64,000 bases of DNA from NCBI GenBank assembly GCA_964496505.1, contig CAZBZV010000006.1, forward strand, positions 1 through 64,000, given 5' to 3'. The notes under the pieces were generated by a model, which did no database searches, was not told where the DNA came from, and saw nothing but the letters and a program-made list of their open reading frames with translations. Positions 6,237 through 15,653 of the stretch are shown here, piece by piece. Position 1 is the stretch's first letter. Each line of letters opens with the position of its first letter. This DNA is from JAABVY01 sp964496505 (lineage in GTDB: Bacteria > Zixibacteria > MSB-5A5 > JAABVY01). Both the position numbers and the translations under genes were made by a program.

Positions 6237-9167
6237 CTATATACTGTAACTCAGGCCGATCGAAAAACTGCGGCCTTTCTGATGCTCCATCTTGACATAG
6301 TCTTTGTCACGGAAGTGATGGACGTTTTTGTAAGATGGATTGAGAATATTCTTGAACTTGATTTTCAGGTCGATACCGCCGAACAGTCCCTGGTTCAGGA
6401 TGAACTTCAGGTCCGGACGGGGTTGCTCGTAAACATCGGGCGTAGCTCCCTGACTGACCTCGTAAAGCCTCTCGCCGAAGACATTGAATGAGAGATTGGC
6501 CATTGTGCCGGTCGAGAAGTTATCATAGGTCAGATCGATATTCAGGATGTAGGGCGACTGTCCCTGAAGCGGTCTGGTATCGTCGGCATCAGGATCGTAA
6601 GACCTGATGATGGCCAGCTCGGTTTCAGGAATATCGACATTCGACTGAATCAGTGTCAGGTTCGAGGTCAGGGTGAAGTTTTTGAGCCATCCGGCGATCA
6701 TATCCAGATTCTTTCTGATTTCGAATTCGGCTCCGTAAACAGTGGCCTTGTCCACGTTCTGGTACTGGATTTCACCGTTTTCATGTTTGATGGCACGCTC
6801 GATCGGATTCTTGAAGTCCTTATAGAAAAGGCTTACAGCCAGGATTTCGCCGGGGCTCAGGAAATATTCCCAGCGCAGATCGAAGTTGTCGATCAATGTT
6901 CTTTCCAGATCGGGATTACCGATGAAGTAGAATTCATTGGCGAAGTCCCAGGACGGGTAAGGCGCCATCTCACGAAGTGTCGGACGTGCCAGCGTCCGGC
7001 CGTAAGCGGTCCGCAGATTCATCTTATCGTTAAGCGCATACATCAGATTAAGGGAGGGTAGGATATCGTTAGTACTGATCGATCCGCTCTCATAACTGGT
7101 GTCGATTGGAGCAACTTCGATATCTGTAGTCTCGAATCGGGCGCCTGCGATTGCGCGAAGTTTGGATGAGAGTGGCATATCGACCATGCCGTAGAATGCG
7201 CTGATATCCTCATTACCGGCGTAGTTGGCGCGAGGATCGGAGTTGTCATAGACATACATTGTCCAGGAGTATCTCCAGGATTGACTGTAAGGATTGAAAG
7301 TACTGTCGACAATCCCCATATTCTCGGGGCTGAAGAACTCATCCGGATCGCCGTCGTAATTATAATTGTTGGCGGGATTCTTGAAGTTATAGACCTTTTC
7401 GATAAAGTCGCGGTCTTTCTGCGAGAATAATCCGCCGAACTTAAGTTTGCTGGCCTGCCCGTTCCACTGCTTGAAAGGAATTGTCAGGTTCAGGTCGAAG
7501 CTGTTATTGTCCTCATCCAGCTCTCTGTAGTATCTCTGGGGCAGGGTATAAAGATTGGGAGCGATGTAATAGCTCGTATCGCCGTCCTCCTCATCCACGT
7601 AGAAGTGGTTGGAGAAAAAGCGCATATCCGGCTCATCCTGCTCGTTCTTGGAATAGGAATAATTCCAATCGATGTTCGATTTGAAGAGTCCGGGCAGGTG
7701 ATGCTTGCCGTGGAACTGCAGCGAATTGAGCGTACGCTCGGTATATCGTAAAACTCTTGTTTCGTAGGTAGCATCTTCAGAGAGGTTGCCGTCATAAAAA
7801 TGTCCGTTGATATAGCGGGCCGTGTTTTCGCCGCTCTGGGTATGTACATAATTCAAGCCCAGCTCGTGATTGGGATGGAGATGGTACGAGGTGGTAAATA
7901 ATCCTCCCCAGAGGATTTCTTCCGATCCCTTAGCATCCCTCATCGACCAGTCTCTTGTGAGCCCCTCGATTACTGCCGGATCGCCGGATACAAAGTAGTA
8001 CGCCAGTCTTCCGCCGTCGTAGTAGCTGTAATTTCTGCTGTAATTGAAGCTTCCCTGATATCCGAGCTGTTTGCCGAAGAGCGTGGTCTGGTTGCCGATT
8101 GAAAATGAGTAGCTGCTGTTCAAAGGCGGAGCTTTGGAAATGGGAGACATGACATTATTGAAAGACCGGCTTAAACCGCTTAAATGATGGGCCTTTTCGG
8201 CATCGGTAATCGTATATGAATAAAGCGGAAGCTCGTTTCCGGAAATAGGATCGGGAATTTCTCTGGTACCATCGTCAAAGCCGAGCCAGTCATTATCACC
8301 GCCCTGGTAGGTCAGAAAGTCGTCGTTATAAGAAGCCTCGGAGCTGTATGTGCTTGAGACCGAGAACTTGATCGATAATTGCTCGGGGTATGTCTTGGTT
8401 CCGATATCTATAATTCCGCCCGAGAAGTTACCCGGCTTGTCGGGAGTGAAGGATTTGATGACCTGGACATTATCCAGAAGGTTGGTCGGAATCAAATCCA
8501 TATGGAAGGCTTTTCTGTCCGGATCGGCGCTGGCCAGTTCAATGCCGTTGAGGTGGGTGGAAATATATCTTTCTTCAAGACCTCTCATACCGGCATATTT
8601 GCCGCCGTGCATGCTTCCTCCGGCGATTTTCTCAATTGCATCACCGGCGTCCGAAGCGCCGGCATTGGACATGGCTTCGGCCGATATCGCATTACCGATT
8701 TCCGGGGCCTTTTTACGCCGCTCAATAAGAACGGCCTCATTATTTGGTAGTACTCTGGCCTCGACCACCTGCTCTTTGTCCTGATAGGCCTCGGAGCTAA
8801 GGGTAAGATTCACATTGGTAACCTCATCCTCATCAACCTGAACTTCGCTGATTTCGGCGTTTTTGTAACCGGCCAGTGTAATTCGCAAGGTGTGGATCCC
8901 AGCCGGGACGTCGCGGATAAGATACTTGCCGTCAAAATCCGTCTGCGCTCCAATCGTGTTGGATTCAAGCTTGATCTGAATGACGGCTCCGGGCAGACCC
9001 TCGCCGGTCTCGGCGTCAAGAATCTGACCGCTGATCCTTCCGGTTTCCTGCGCCGCGTATAATGTGTCCGTTTGCATGGTGCAGAATATCGCTAAGATAA
9101 ACATTAATAATATAGGTGTCCGGATACGGGCATTACTGCCGGCGTGTCTCGCTACCTGCAATTTCAT
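6237..9167 (-). CDS. TonB-dependent outer-membrane receptor
   Basis: 976 residues; GGAGGTTGT precedes the ATG. Signal peptide about 1-39, then a carboxypeptidase-regulatory-like beta-sandwich (about 43-130, GRISGQILDAETGEGLPGA), a plug domain (about 145-260, with IEKIAGGSMHGGKY and MRGLEERYISTHLNG), and a large barrel to the C-terminus ending SIGLSYSI. This architecture is shared by receptors that import large or scarce nutrients with energy from TonB-ExbBD (none in this window). The last barrel strands and a TonB-dependent receptor signature (GRTLARPTLREMAPY, about 715-730) are intact. The adjacent lipoprotein suggests a two-part uptake system; cargo unknown. Confidence 0.93.
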   Translation of the reverse strand: MKLQVARHAGSNARIRTPILLMFILAIFCTMQTDTLYAAQETGRISGQILDAETGEGLPGAVIQIKLESNTIGAQTDFDGKYLIRDVPAGIHTLRITLAGYKNAEISEVQVDEDEVTNVNLTLSSEAYQDKEQVVEARVLPNNEAVLIERRKKAPEIGNAISAEAMSNAGASDAGDAIEKIAGGSMHGGKYAGMRGLEERYISTHLNGIELASADPDRKAFHMDLIPTNLLDNVQVIKSFTPDKPGNFSGGIIDIGTKTYPEQLSIKFSVSSTYSSEASYNDDFLTYQGGDNDWLGFDDGTREIPDPISGNELPLYSYTITDAEKAHHLSGLSRSFNNVMSPISKAPPLNSSYSFSIGNQTTLFGKQLGYQGSFNYSRNYSYYDGGRLAYYFVSGDPAVIEGLTRDWSMRDAKGSEEILWGGLFTTSYHLHPNHELGLNYVHTQSGENTARYINGHFYDGNLSEDATYETRVLRYTERTLNSLQFHGKHHLPGLFKSNIDWNYSYSKNEQDEPDMRFFSNHFYVDEEDGDTSYYIAPNLYTLPQRYYRELDEDNNSFDLNLTIPFKQWNGQASKLKFGGLFSQKDRDFIEKVYNFKNPANNYNYDGDPDEFFSPENMGIVDSTFNPYSQSWRYSWTMYVYDNSDPRANYAGNEDISAFYGMVDMPLSSKLRAIAGARFETTDIEVAPIDTSYESGSISTNDILPSLNLMYALNDKMNLRTAYGRTLARPTLREMAPYPSWDFANEFYFIGNPDLERTLIDNFDLRWEYFLSPGEILAVSLFYKDFKNPIERAIKHENGEIQYQNVDKATVYGAEFEIRKNLDMIAGWLKNFTLTSNLTLIQSNVDIPETELAIIRSYDPDADDTRPLQGQSPYILNIDLTYDNFSTGTMANLSFNVFGERLYEVSQGATPDVYEQPRPDLKFILNQGLFGGIDLKIKFKNILNPSYKNVHHFRDKDYVKMEHQKGRSFSIGLSYSI

Positions 9168-9672
9168 ACAACCTCCAAAAAAATATCTGATATTAATGTG
9201 CCTATCAGATATATGTCTTAATCATAATCAAAATTTAAATTCTCTATACTCGATCTAGTTTCTTCAAAAAACTCTTAAGTTAATAACGCCGTTTTTATCC
9301 AAATAATGTTAGTGGATTATTAGATTTGCATTAGAAACATGCATAGATTTGCGTCTGGGCTGGTCTTGAAGCTAAGTGGCTTGTTGGCTAAGATATTGTC
9401 ATTTAGTATACTTTAATTAAATAATGTCTGCTTTTCCATTTTATAATAATTTTCTAACAATATTTGAGCTAAGGTATAGAATGAAAATAGGTCGGATTCA
9501 GGTGCTGGTTATTAGCTTTTATAGAAATTCAACCATGTCATGTCTTACATTTGATAGAACAATAATTGCGTTGAAGAAATAAAAATCGATTTGGAAGGCG
9601 CGGGTCAATTCTTATATTGTTCGTTACTTTTGCGGATAAGATAACGAGCAAAGATATTTATAGAAAGCATTA
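9168..9672. other. AT-rich divergent intergenic region
   Basis: 505 bp separate the divergent TonB receptor and Npt-like transporter genes. It is markedly AT-rich and holds no credible gene; it presumably carries both promoters. Apart from the candidate promoter at 9591-9618 I see no clear operator or RNA structure. Confidence 0.6.
9591..9618 (+). promoter_or_regulatory. candidate sigma70-type promoter for the Npt-like gene
   Basis: TTGGAA, 16-bp spacer, TATATT, about 55 bp before the ATG of the transporter. Matches are moderate. Confidence 0.35.
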
Positions 9673-12435
9673 ATGAAAAGTTTTCTTAAATCCATATTCG
9701 ATATCCGACGGGGCGAGGTTGCACTTACCCTTTTGATGTTTTCCAACTATTACCTGATCCTGGTAACTTACTATTTCCTCAAGCCCGCCAGGGACTCATT
9801 GTTTCTGACCAAGGTCAGCCCGGAGATGCTTCCGCTGGTCTTCATCATAACAGCAATAGTAACAGCTCCGGTAGTAACACTCTATTCCAAAGCCAGCCAT
9901 ACGGTGAAGCTGAACCGCCTGATCATTTTCACCCTGGCTATCATTATAGCAAACCTGTTTGTTTTACGCTGGTTGATCCAAATTTCCAGCCCCTGGGTGT
10001 ATTATCTGTTTTATACCTGGGTGAGCATATACGGCGCATTGACCACCTCTCAGTTCTGGCTTTTGGCTAATGCCGTATATGATTCATCTCAGGCCAAACG
10101 TGTTTTCACACTTCTCGGGCTGGGAGGTATAATCGGCGCTTTTACCGGGGGGCAGGTCACCAGCTTTATAATAGACAATTTGAATGTCAGCACCGAAAAT
10201 CTGCTGTTTATCTGTATGGGACTATTGGCGGTGGTGGCCCTCCTGGTTGCCTTGATCTGGCAGAAGAAATCTGTTTCAGAAAAGGAGCTGAAGCGCGCCT
10301 TTCCGAAAAGGGAAGCCCCAAAGGAGAAGCTGGGTCAGATAACCAAAACGATATTCCGTTCCCGACATCTGACATTGCTGGTTGGGATTATTGCCATGAC
10401 CATGATGGTGGCCTCGTTCGTTGACTACCAGTTCAAGACCGTGTCGTACCAGGCCTTTCCCGATAAGGCTTCGCTTACATCGTTTCTGGGGCAGTTCTAT
10501 AGCTGGCTGAGTCTGGCTTCTCTTGTTCTGCAGATGTTTTTTGCCTATCGGTTGATACGGCTTCTGGGAGTGGGGGGAATTATCATGTTCCTTCCGGCCG
10601 GATTGATGCTGGGCTCGATTGCCATGTTCGTCTTTCCCGGCTTGATCGCCGCTGTGCTTTTGAGAGGGGCCGATGGCAGTATCAAATATTCACTGGACAA
10701 GACCGGTCGCGAACTGCTCTTTCTGCCGATACCGCTGGAGATTAAAAAGCGCACCAAGATTTTTATCGATATGTTCGTGGACAGATGGTTTCGCGGTTTT
10801 GCGGGCGGTTTACTGCTTTTGTGCACGCTGGTTTTTCATCTCACCGTTAAGGAGATCAGCCTGATAGTAATCGGGCTATTGATTATATGGCTGGTTCTGA
10901 CGGTCTTTATGCGAAAGGAATACCTGAATTCCTTCAGAAGGGCAATCGAAAAGCGCGAAATCGATTATTCCAAACTCACAATGCGCATAGACGATCGTTC
11001 CACGATTAACACGTTGATAAACTCACTGGATAGCCGCAACGAACGCCAGATAGAATATGCGCTGGAAATGTTAAGCTCGGTGAAGAAGATCGATAGCCTT
11101 GAAAAAGTGATACCGCATCTGAAAAATAAGTCGGCGGAAATCAGGCTTAAGGCTTTGAAGGTGTTGCAAGCGCATGGCGACCCCTCGCAGATGAGAATTG
11201 TTGAGACTGTGCTTGAAGATAAAAACATTGATGTGCGCTCGGAAGCGATGCGGTTTATATGTTCGTATGCCGAAGGAAATGTGGCTGACAAGCTGAGAGA
11301 CTATTTAAAAAGCGACAAGCGCTGTGTGATCAATGCAGCATTGGCCTATATCGCCGATTACGGAACTCCGGAGGAACGCGAGCTTATCGATGAGGAATTG
11401 ATTTCTGCCGCCATGAACGATGATTCGGTTGAAGCCGAATTGAGCCGGGTGCTTGTTGCACGTGTTCTGGGAGTTTTGAATAAGCCGGAATTCAGCGGAT
11501 ATATAGAGACGCTGCTGAATGATAAATCGCTGGAGGTTGTCCGAAATGCTATTGAATGTATCGGCCGTCTCAAGCGCAGAAAATATATACCCTGGCTGAT
11601 CGACCGGCTTACCGACCGGGACCTCAGAATCAATGTGCGTAACGCCCTGGCCGATTTTGGCGCCACTATTTTAGGGACGTTGAGCGATTATCTTCACGAC
11701 CGCTCGGTAGATTACAATATCCGCAAGAATATTCCCAGAGTCATGAAGCTTATACCGGAGCAGGATACGGTGGATGCCCTGACCGAAAACCTGGAAAAGG
11801 TCGAGCCCTCGCTGAAATATCATGTGGTCAAAGCCCTTAACAGTCTCCGGAGCAAGTATTCGGAGCTGAGATTCGATGATGAAAAGGTAAGTCATGTGCT
11901 TCTGGAAGAGATTAAGGAATATTACGAAATTTATCTGATATTATATTCCCATCGGCAGTTTGACGAATCGCCCGGCTCCAAGCTGTTGAAGCGAGCGCTG
12001 GAGGAAAAGCAGCAGTCCAATCTGGAGCGGATTTTCAGGCTGCTTGGTCTGGTATATCCGCCCACCGATATATTTTATGCCTATCAGGGATTCGTGAGCG
12101 GCAAGAAGGCATTGCAGGCCAATGCTATCGAATTTCTGGACAACCTTTTGAGCCGTGATGTGAAGAAATACATCCTGCCGATTCTGGATGATGTCCCGGT
12201 CGATACCGTGCTTCGTAAGGGGGAAGAATTTTTCAGGGTAAGGATGAATACGAAGGAAGAGGCTCTGGAACGTCTGATAACCGGCCGGGATAACTGGCTG
12301 AAATGCTGTGCGATTTATAATGTTTCGGCTAATGCTTCCGGCCGTATGAAAAAGCTCATAGGTGAGGCCGTAAAAGATCCCGATCCGCTGATCAGCGAAA
12401 CCGCGAAACAGAAGTACGCGAGGATTCATAAATAA
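9673..12435 (+). CDS. Npt-like nucleotide transporter (ADP/ATP-carrier type) fused to HEAT repeats
   Basis: 920 residues. Residues 1 to about 425 are a polytopic membrane domain with about 12 segments; the opening segment with YYFLKPARDSLFL and the segment ALTTSQFWLLANAVYDSSQAK match the Npt1/Npt2 (TLC, ADP/ATP antiporter) superfamily. Residues about 440-920 are a string of HEAT/PBS-lyase-type helical pairs (for example EKVIPHLKNKSAEIRLKALK and WLIDRLTDRDLRINVRNALA). Free-living bacteria use such chimeras for unknown purposes; a nucleotide substrate is not proven. The next gene codes a cyclic-nucleotide-binding-type domain that in some genomes is fused at this same place, supporting one functional unit. 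Confidence 0.85.
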   Translation: MKSFLKSIFDIRRGEVALTLLMFSNYYLILVTYYFLKPARDSLFLTKVSPEMLPLVFIITAIVTAPVVTLYSKASHTVKLNRLIIFTLAIIIANLFVLRWLIQISSPWVYYLFYTWVSIYGALTTSQFWLLANAVYDSSQAKRVFTLLGLGGIIGAFTGGQVTSFIIDNLNVSTENLLFICMGLLAVVALLVALIWQKKSVSEKELKRAFPKREAPKEKLGQITKTIFRSRHLTLLVGIIAMTMMVASFVDYQFKTVSYQAFPDKASLTSFLGQFYSWLSLASLVLQMFFAYRLIRLLGVGGIIMFLPAGLMLGSIAMFVFPGLIAAVLLRGADGSIKYSLDKTGRELLFLPIPLEIKKRTKIFIDMFVDRWFRGFAGGLLLLCTLVFHLTVKEISLIVIGLLIIWLVLTVFMRKEYLNSFRRAIEKREIDYSKLTMRIDDRSTINTLINSLDSRNERQIEYALEMLSSVKKIDSLEKVIPHLKNKSAEIRLKALKVLQAHGDPSQMRIVETVLEDKNIDVRSEAMRFICSYAEGNVADKLRDYLKSDKRCVINAALAYIADYGTPEERELIDEELISAAMNDDSVEAELSRVLVARVLGVLNKPEFSGYIETLLNDKSLEVVRNAIECIGRLKRRKYIPWLIDRLTDRDLRINVRNALADFGATILGTLSDYLHDRSVDYNIRKNIPRVMKLIPEQDTVDALTENLEKVEPSLKYHVVKALNSLRSKYSELRFDDEKVSHVLLEEIKEYYEIYLILYSHRQFDESPGSKLLKRALEEKQQSNLERIFRLLGLVYPPTDIFYAYQGFVSGKKALQANAIEFLDNLLSRDVKKYILPILDDVPVDTVLRKGEEFFRVRMNTKEEALERLITGRDNWLKCCAIYNVSANASGRMKKLIGEAVKDPDPLISETAKQKYARIHK

Positions 12436-12487
12436 TATAGTAAGAACTTTATGATCGAGAACATGTTGAGGATACAAGGTATTGCCT

Positions 12488-12910
12488 ATGCTTTCCATAG
12501 TTGAAAAAGTAATCCTGCTCCAGAATATCGATGTTTTTTCGGAGGTTCCCACCCGGCATCTGGCCTCCCTGGCGGCAATTGCCGAGGAGGTTGAGCATAT
12601 TAAGGGGGATGTGATTTATCAGGAGCACGATCCCTCGGACGCCCTTTATCTAGTGCTCGAGGGCAAGGTTCGTCTGCATCGGGGCGAGCAGGTGATTTCC
12701 GTTGCCGAGAAAAATGACGCTTTCGGTACCTGGGCGCTTTTCGATGAGGAGCCGCGTGTGGTAACTGCTACCTCGGCCGAGAACTGCCGACTCTTACGTG
12801 TGGATCGCGAGGATTTTATCGATCTTCTGGCGGATCATGTCCAGATCGCCCAGGGTGTGATAAAAACCATGGTGAAAAGGCTCCGAAACCTGGTAGAGAG
12901 AGTAGCATAG
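12488..12910 (+). CDS. stand-alone cyclic-nucleotide-binding-like domain protein
   Basis: 140 residues, starting at ATG 12488 (AAGG about 9 nt upstream; a TTG at 12482 is the alternative). Residues about 15-120 form one cNMP-binding beta-roll, including GDVIYQEHDPSDALYLVLEG. In the phosphate-binding cassette the usual FGE-AL-x-R-A becomes FGTWALFDEEPRVVTAT: the ribose-contacting Glu is replaced by Thr while the Arg remains. There is no DNA-binding domain, so it is not a CRP-type regulator. It sits 52 bp after the Npt-HEAT gene and probably regulates or docks onto that transporter. Cyclic nucleotide binding is doubtful. Confidence 0.8.
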   Translation: MLSIVEKVILLQNIDVFSEVPTRHLASLAAIAEEVEHIKGDVIYQEHDPSDALYLVLEGKVRLHRGEQVISVAEKNDAFGTWALFDEEPRVVTATSAENCRLLRVDREDFIDLLADHVQIAQGVIKTMVKRLRNLVERVA

Positions 12911-12979
12911 AAAATTCCGCAAAACTTTCCGCAGAGGCAAACCGTTGACATGGATTTAGTTTGACGGATGCGGAATTGC

Positions 12980-13011
12980 TTGACCGCGGGCACTTTTTGG
13001 TATTATATAAT
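12980..13011 (+). promoter_or_regulatory. candidate promoter for the response regulator
   Basis: TTGACC at 12980-12985 and TATATA/TATAAT at 13004-13011 (spacer 18 to 20 bp), about 50 bp before the ATG at 13059. Confidence 0.45.
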
Positions 13012-13058
13012 AGGTTTGGCGGGTGCATGATCGATATTAATGCAGACTGGAGATAGAT

Positions 13059-13541
13059 ATGGGCGACGATAAAGATAAATGTACGGTTGTGATCGTTGAT
13101 GACGAGGATATGGTCCTGACCAGCCTCAATTCCTTTTTGAGCCTTGAGACTGATTATGATGTCGAGACCTTTGCCTCGGCTAAGAATGCCCTCGAATATA
13201 TTGAGAAAAATGATATTGACTTAGTTATTTCGGATTATCTGATGCCGGAGATGGATGGAATATCATTTCTGGCTAAAGTCAAGGAGCTGCATCCCCAGGT
13301 GCCGCGTATTATCCTGACCGGCTATGCCGACAAGGAAAATGCGATCAAGGCTATCAATGATGTCGGCCTCTTCCAGTACATAGAAAAGCCCTGGGATAAT
13401 GATGATCTTTTAATTGTACTTCGCAACGGTATCGAGCGCCAGAAGCTGATGAAAAAGCTTCAGGAAAAGATTGCGGAGATCAATGAGGCTTACGGCGAGC
13501 TGCAGGGATTGCAGAACGAGATAGTGAAGACCTTTATTTAG
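13059..13541 (+). CDS. response regulator, receiver domain plus coiled-coil tail
   Basis: 160 residues behind GGAGAT. Residues 8-125 are a complete receiver domain: acidic pocket D14/D15, phosphoacceptor D59 in ISDYLMPEMDG, switch Thr in ILTGYAD, and the conserved Lys in YIEKPW. Residues about 125-155 (ERQKLMKKLQEKIAEINEAY) are predicted coiled coil; there is no output domain. The YIEKPWDNDDL signature resembles receivers of RpfG-like regulators, in which an HD-GYP or other output has been lost or is separate. It may relay a signal to another protein; its kinase partner is not adjacent. Its terminator lies inside the 3' end of the convergent PAP2 gene. Confidence 0.9.
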   Translation: MGDDKDKCTVVIVDDEDMVLTSLNSFLSLETDYDVETFASAKNALEYIEKNDIDLVISDYLMPEMDGISFLAKVKELHPQVPRIILTGYADKENAIKAINDVGLFQYIEKPWDNDDLLIVLRNGIERQKLMKKLQEKIAEINEAYGELQGLQNEIVKTFI

Positions 13542-14389
13542 AAGCTGAATCCGATTTTGAATAGAATTTTGCCTCGGGATGATGACTCCCGGGGTTTTTC
13601 TATATCATCTCCGAAATGATAAAACAGCTCTGCCACCAGCCAACCTGCCAGAGCCCCAAAGATAACATCAGTAATATAATGCTTGTACGAATCGATCCGT
13701 GTCCATCCAACATAGGAAGCCCAGCTAAAAAGGATTGCAGGGGGCAGCCAGCGCCAGTTGTGGTAGTCGTTGTAAGAAAGCTCCTGCCTCATGATCTGGC
13801 GGATACGCATATTCAGGAAAGCCGATGAGAAAAAGGCGCTGGAGGTATGGCCGGAGAAAAAGGATACGCGATCATCGGCATATTTTTCATAATTTCTATT
13901 GTTTCGAAGGTCCGGTTCAAGCGCAACCATTGGACGCGGCCGTGCGAAAAAACCCTTGCTGATTCCGGTGATCCCCTTGGTTGCCAGAAGACCAGTGCTG
14001 TATAGAAACAGATCCTGCCAGACATCCTTGCTCCGATCATCGCGCGGCCAGCTTATATCGGCGCCCAGAAGAAATCCGCCCATTACAATCGGAGTGACCG
14101 CCGAGCCGAAGCTGTTGTCCAGCCAGTTGGTCTTGCCGGTGTAATACTCGCCACCCAGAAAACGCTGAATCGATTCCTCCCACGGCGCAGGGCCGGAGAT
14201 AATTGAGGCACGGCTGCTGTCGAAATGGATTGCCCACAGGCCCGCGGCTCCCAATACCGCCGATCCGGCAGAGATTGCCGCCACCTCGCCGTTGGAAAGA
14301 TATTCCTGATCGCATGCCGATGATTTTTGGGCGGCCGCAATGAGCAGTGCAGAAATCAAAACCGCTATGAAAATAAAGTTGTTCTTCAT
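13538..14389 (-). CDS. PAP2-family phosphatase
   Basis: 283 residues with an N-terminal signal or anchor segment (1-25) and several hydrophobic segments. All three PAP2 motifs are present: K145-x6-R152-P153 (KGFFARPRP), SFFSGHTS with H181 (Phe in place of the common Pro), and R231-x5-H237-x3-D241 (TRIDSYKHYITD). The family dephosphorylates lipid phosphates such as phosphatidate or undecaprenyl pyrophosphate, or other phosphomonoesters, on the outer face of the inner membrane or in the periplasm. It is the last gene of a four-gene minus-strand unit, 16 bp after the unknown secreted protein gene. The C-terminus KILFKIGFSF is strand-like and unusual for a purely inner-membrane enzyme. It overlaps the convergent regulator gene by 4 bp. 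Confidence 0.9.
   Translation of the reverse strand: MKNNFIFIAVLISALLIAAAQKSSACDQEYLSNGEVAAISAGSAVLGAAGLWAIHFDSSRASIISGPAPWEESIQRFLGGEYYTGKTNWLDNSFGSAVTPIVMGGFLLGADISWPRDDRSKDVWQDLFLYSTGLLATKGITGISKGFFARPRPMVALEPDLRNNRNYEKYADDRVSFFSGHTSSAFFSSAFLNMRIRQIMRQELSYNDYHNWRWLPPAILFSWASYVGWTRIDSYKHYITDVIFGALAGWLVAELFYHFGDDIEKPRESSSRGKILFKIGFSF
13572..13599 (+). terminator. rho-independent terminator of the response regulator
   Basis: Stem CCTCGGGA / TCCCGGGG (with a G-T pair), 7-nt loop, then TTTTT on the plus strand. It lies inside the last codons of the convergent PAP2 gene, so the sequence serves both purposes. Confidence 0.75.
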
Positions 14390-14405
14390 ATTGTGCCGTT
14401 CGCCA

Positions 14406-15641
14406 TCATTGAAGCTTGCTTATCAGGATATTATCATAGGGGATTTGCAGGCTGTCAAGCGCTTTGAAGAAATGCCCAAGGGTTGTCAGGTAATGATCGG
14501 AGCGCTCAGCGATATCTTCACTTAAGGTGGGTGTAACATTGCTGTAGAAATAATGGCCGGACTGGGCGTTGACCTTGACCAGCCTGTTTTCGCTTTCGGT
14601 ATCGATCCAGAATGCTCCCGCGGTCAGGACATATTCACCCGGGAATAGGAAAGCATGGTTGGCACGCGGCACTTTCTTTCCGGTTTCCTCCTCGATTCGT
14701 TTGACCTCCTCACGTAATAGCTCCCGCCCGAAACGGATTTCGTAGACCGGGCTGACCGCAAAGAAGTATTCCCCGCTTTGAAGTGTATCGAAGCCCTCTC
14801 GGGTTAAAGTCTGCATTATTCTCAAATCCCCGCCGCGCTCGAAGAATTCATGATATTCCTCCTGTAGTTTGGCTTCTTCTTTATTCGGATAAGCTTCCTG
14901 AGGAGCATTTTCCTTAAACCACTGCAATGTTTCATCAGTTGGAATAAATGCCGTTACACCATCTATGAATCCCAGATCGATTTCAGCATGGCTGTAGAGA
15001 TAGTCCTTGTAGTTCTGGTAGCCCTCGATTATGTAGGGCACGTTATAAGTATAGAGTAAATCAGATGGTATAGAACCCAAGTCATATTGCTTGAAATAAT
15101 TTGCCATTTGCTTTCTGTCAGAGTCGGTAATCCGGCTTTCGAAACTACTGCTTAGCTTGCTGCCGATATATGCCTCATTCAAGGCGATTTCATATCGAAC
15201 GGAATTTATCGTTTCGAGCTTGAAAGTATCAATTTGATTTTCTTCATTAATGATGTAATAGTGCTCGAAATCATAGTCTGACTGTCCTGGTTCAGAATAA
15301 TTCTTGATTTTAGATAGATTGTCCAAAGATCCCGCAATTTTTAAGCCCTGCTTAAATAGCTGGAGATTAGGGCAAATAACCCGTACAGGGCTGCAATGAT
15401 AAATGGTCGAGTCCTTCCAAATGTGATCGCATAAAGGTCCCGTTACAAGATAGCCATCGCTTTCCGGAAATATATTCTCAAGCTTATCCTGCAAGTCGAC
15501 ATTCTGGGCATTAATTACATAATCGAATCTCTCTCCGCTGATTGCATGCGGATCATTTGATACATTCTGCTGTGCATGCAAACTCCCGAATAGCATAAGC
15601 AGGCTCAGGATGATGGAAATTAAGACAAAACTTTTCTTCAT
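14406..15641 (-). CDS. secreted protein of unknown function
   Basis: 411 residues with a signal peptide (1-23, ending LHAQ). I do not recognise the family and see no catalytic signature. The body is soluble with mixed alpha/beta character; a Cys pair in the N-terminal third (GPLCDHIW and YHCSPVRVICPN) could form disulfides. It begins 12 bp after the kinase-like lipoprotein gene and ends 16 bp before the PAP2 gene, so it is co-transcribed with them and is a candidate substrate or partner of the envelope system they form. Confidence 0.75.
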   Translation of the reverse strand: MKKSFVLISIILSLLMLFGSLHAQQNVSNDPHAISGERFDYVINAQNVDLQDKLENIFPESDGYLVTGPLCDHIWKDSTIYHCSPVRVICPNLQLFKQGLKIAGSLDNLSKIKNYSEPGQSDYDFEHYYIINEENQIDTFKLETINSVRYEIALNEAYIGSKLSSSFESRITDSDRKQMANYFKQYDLGSIPSDLLYTYNVPYIIEGYQNYKDYLYSHAEIDLGFIDGVTAFIPTDETLQWFKENAPQEAYPNKEEAKLQEEYHEFFERGGDLRIMQTLTREGFDTLQSGEYFFAVSPVYEIRFGRELLREEVKRIEEETGKKVPRANHAFLFPGEYVLTAGAFWIDTESENRLVKVNAQSGHYFYSNVTPTLSEDIAERSDHYLTTLGHFFKALDSLQIPYDNILISKLQ

Positions 15642-15653
15642 GACTTCCCCCCC

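Noticed and set aside
11941..12552. 203-codon minus-strand frame
   Set aside because: Shadow of the HEAT-repeat coding region.
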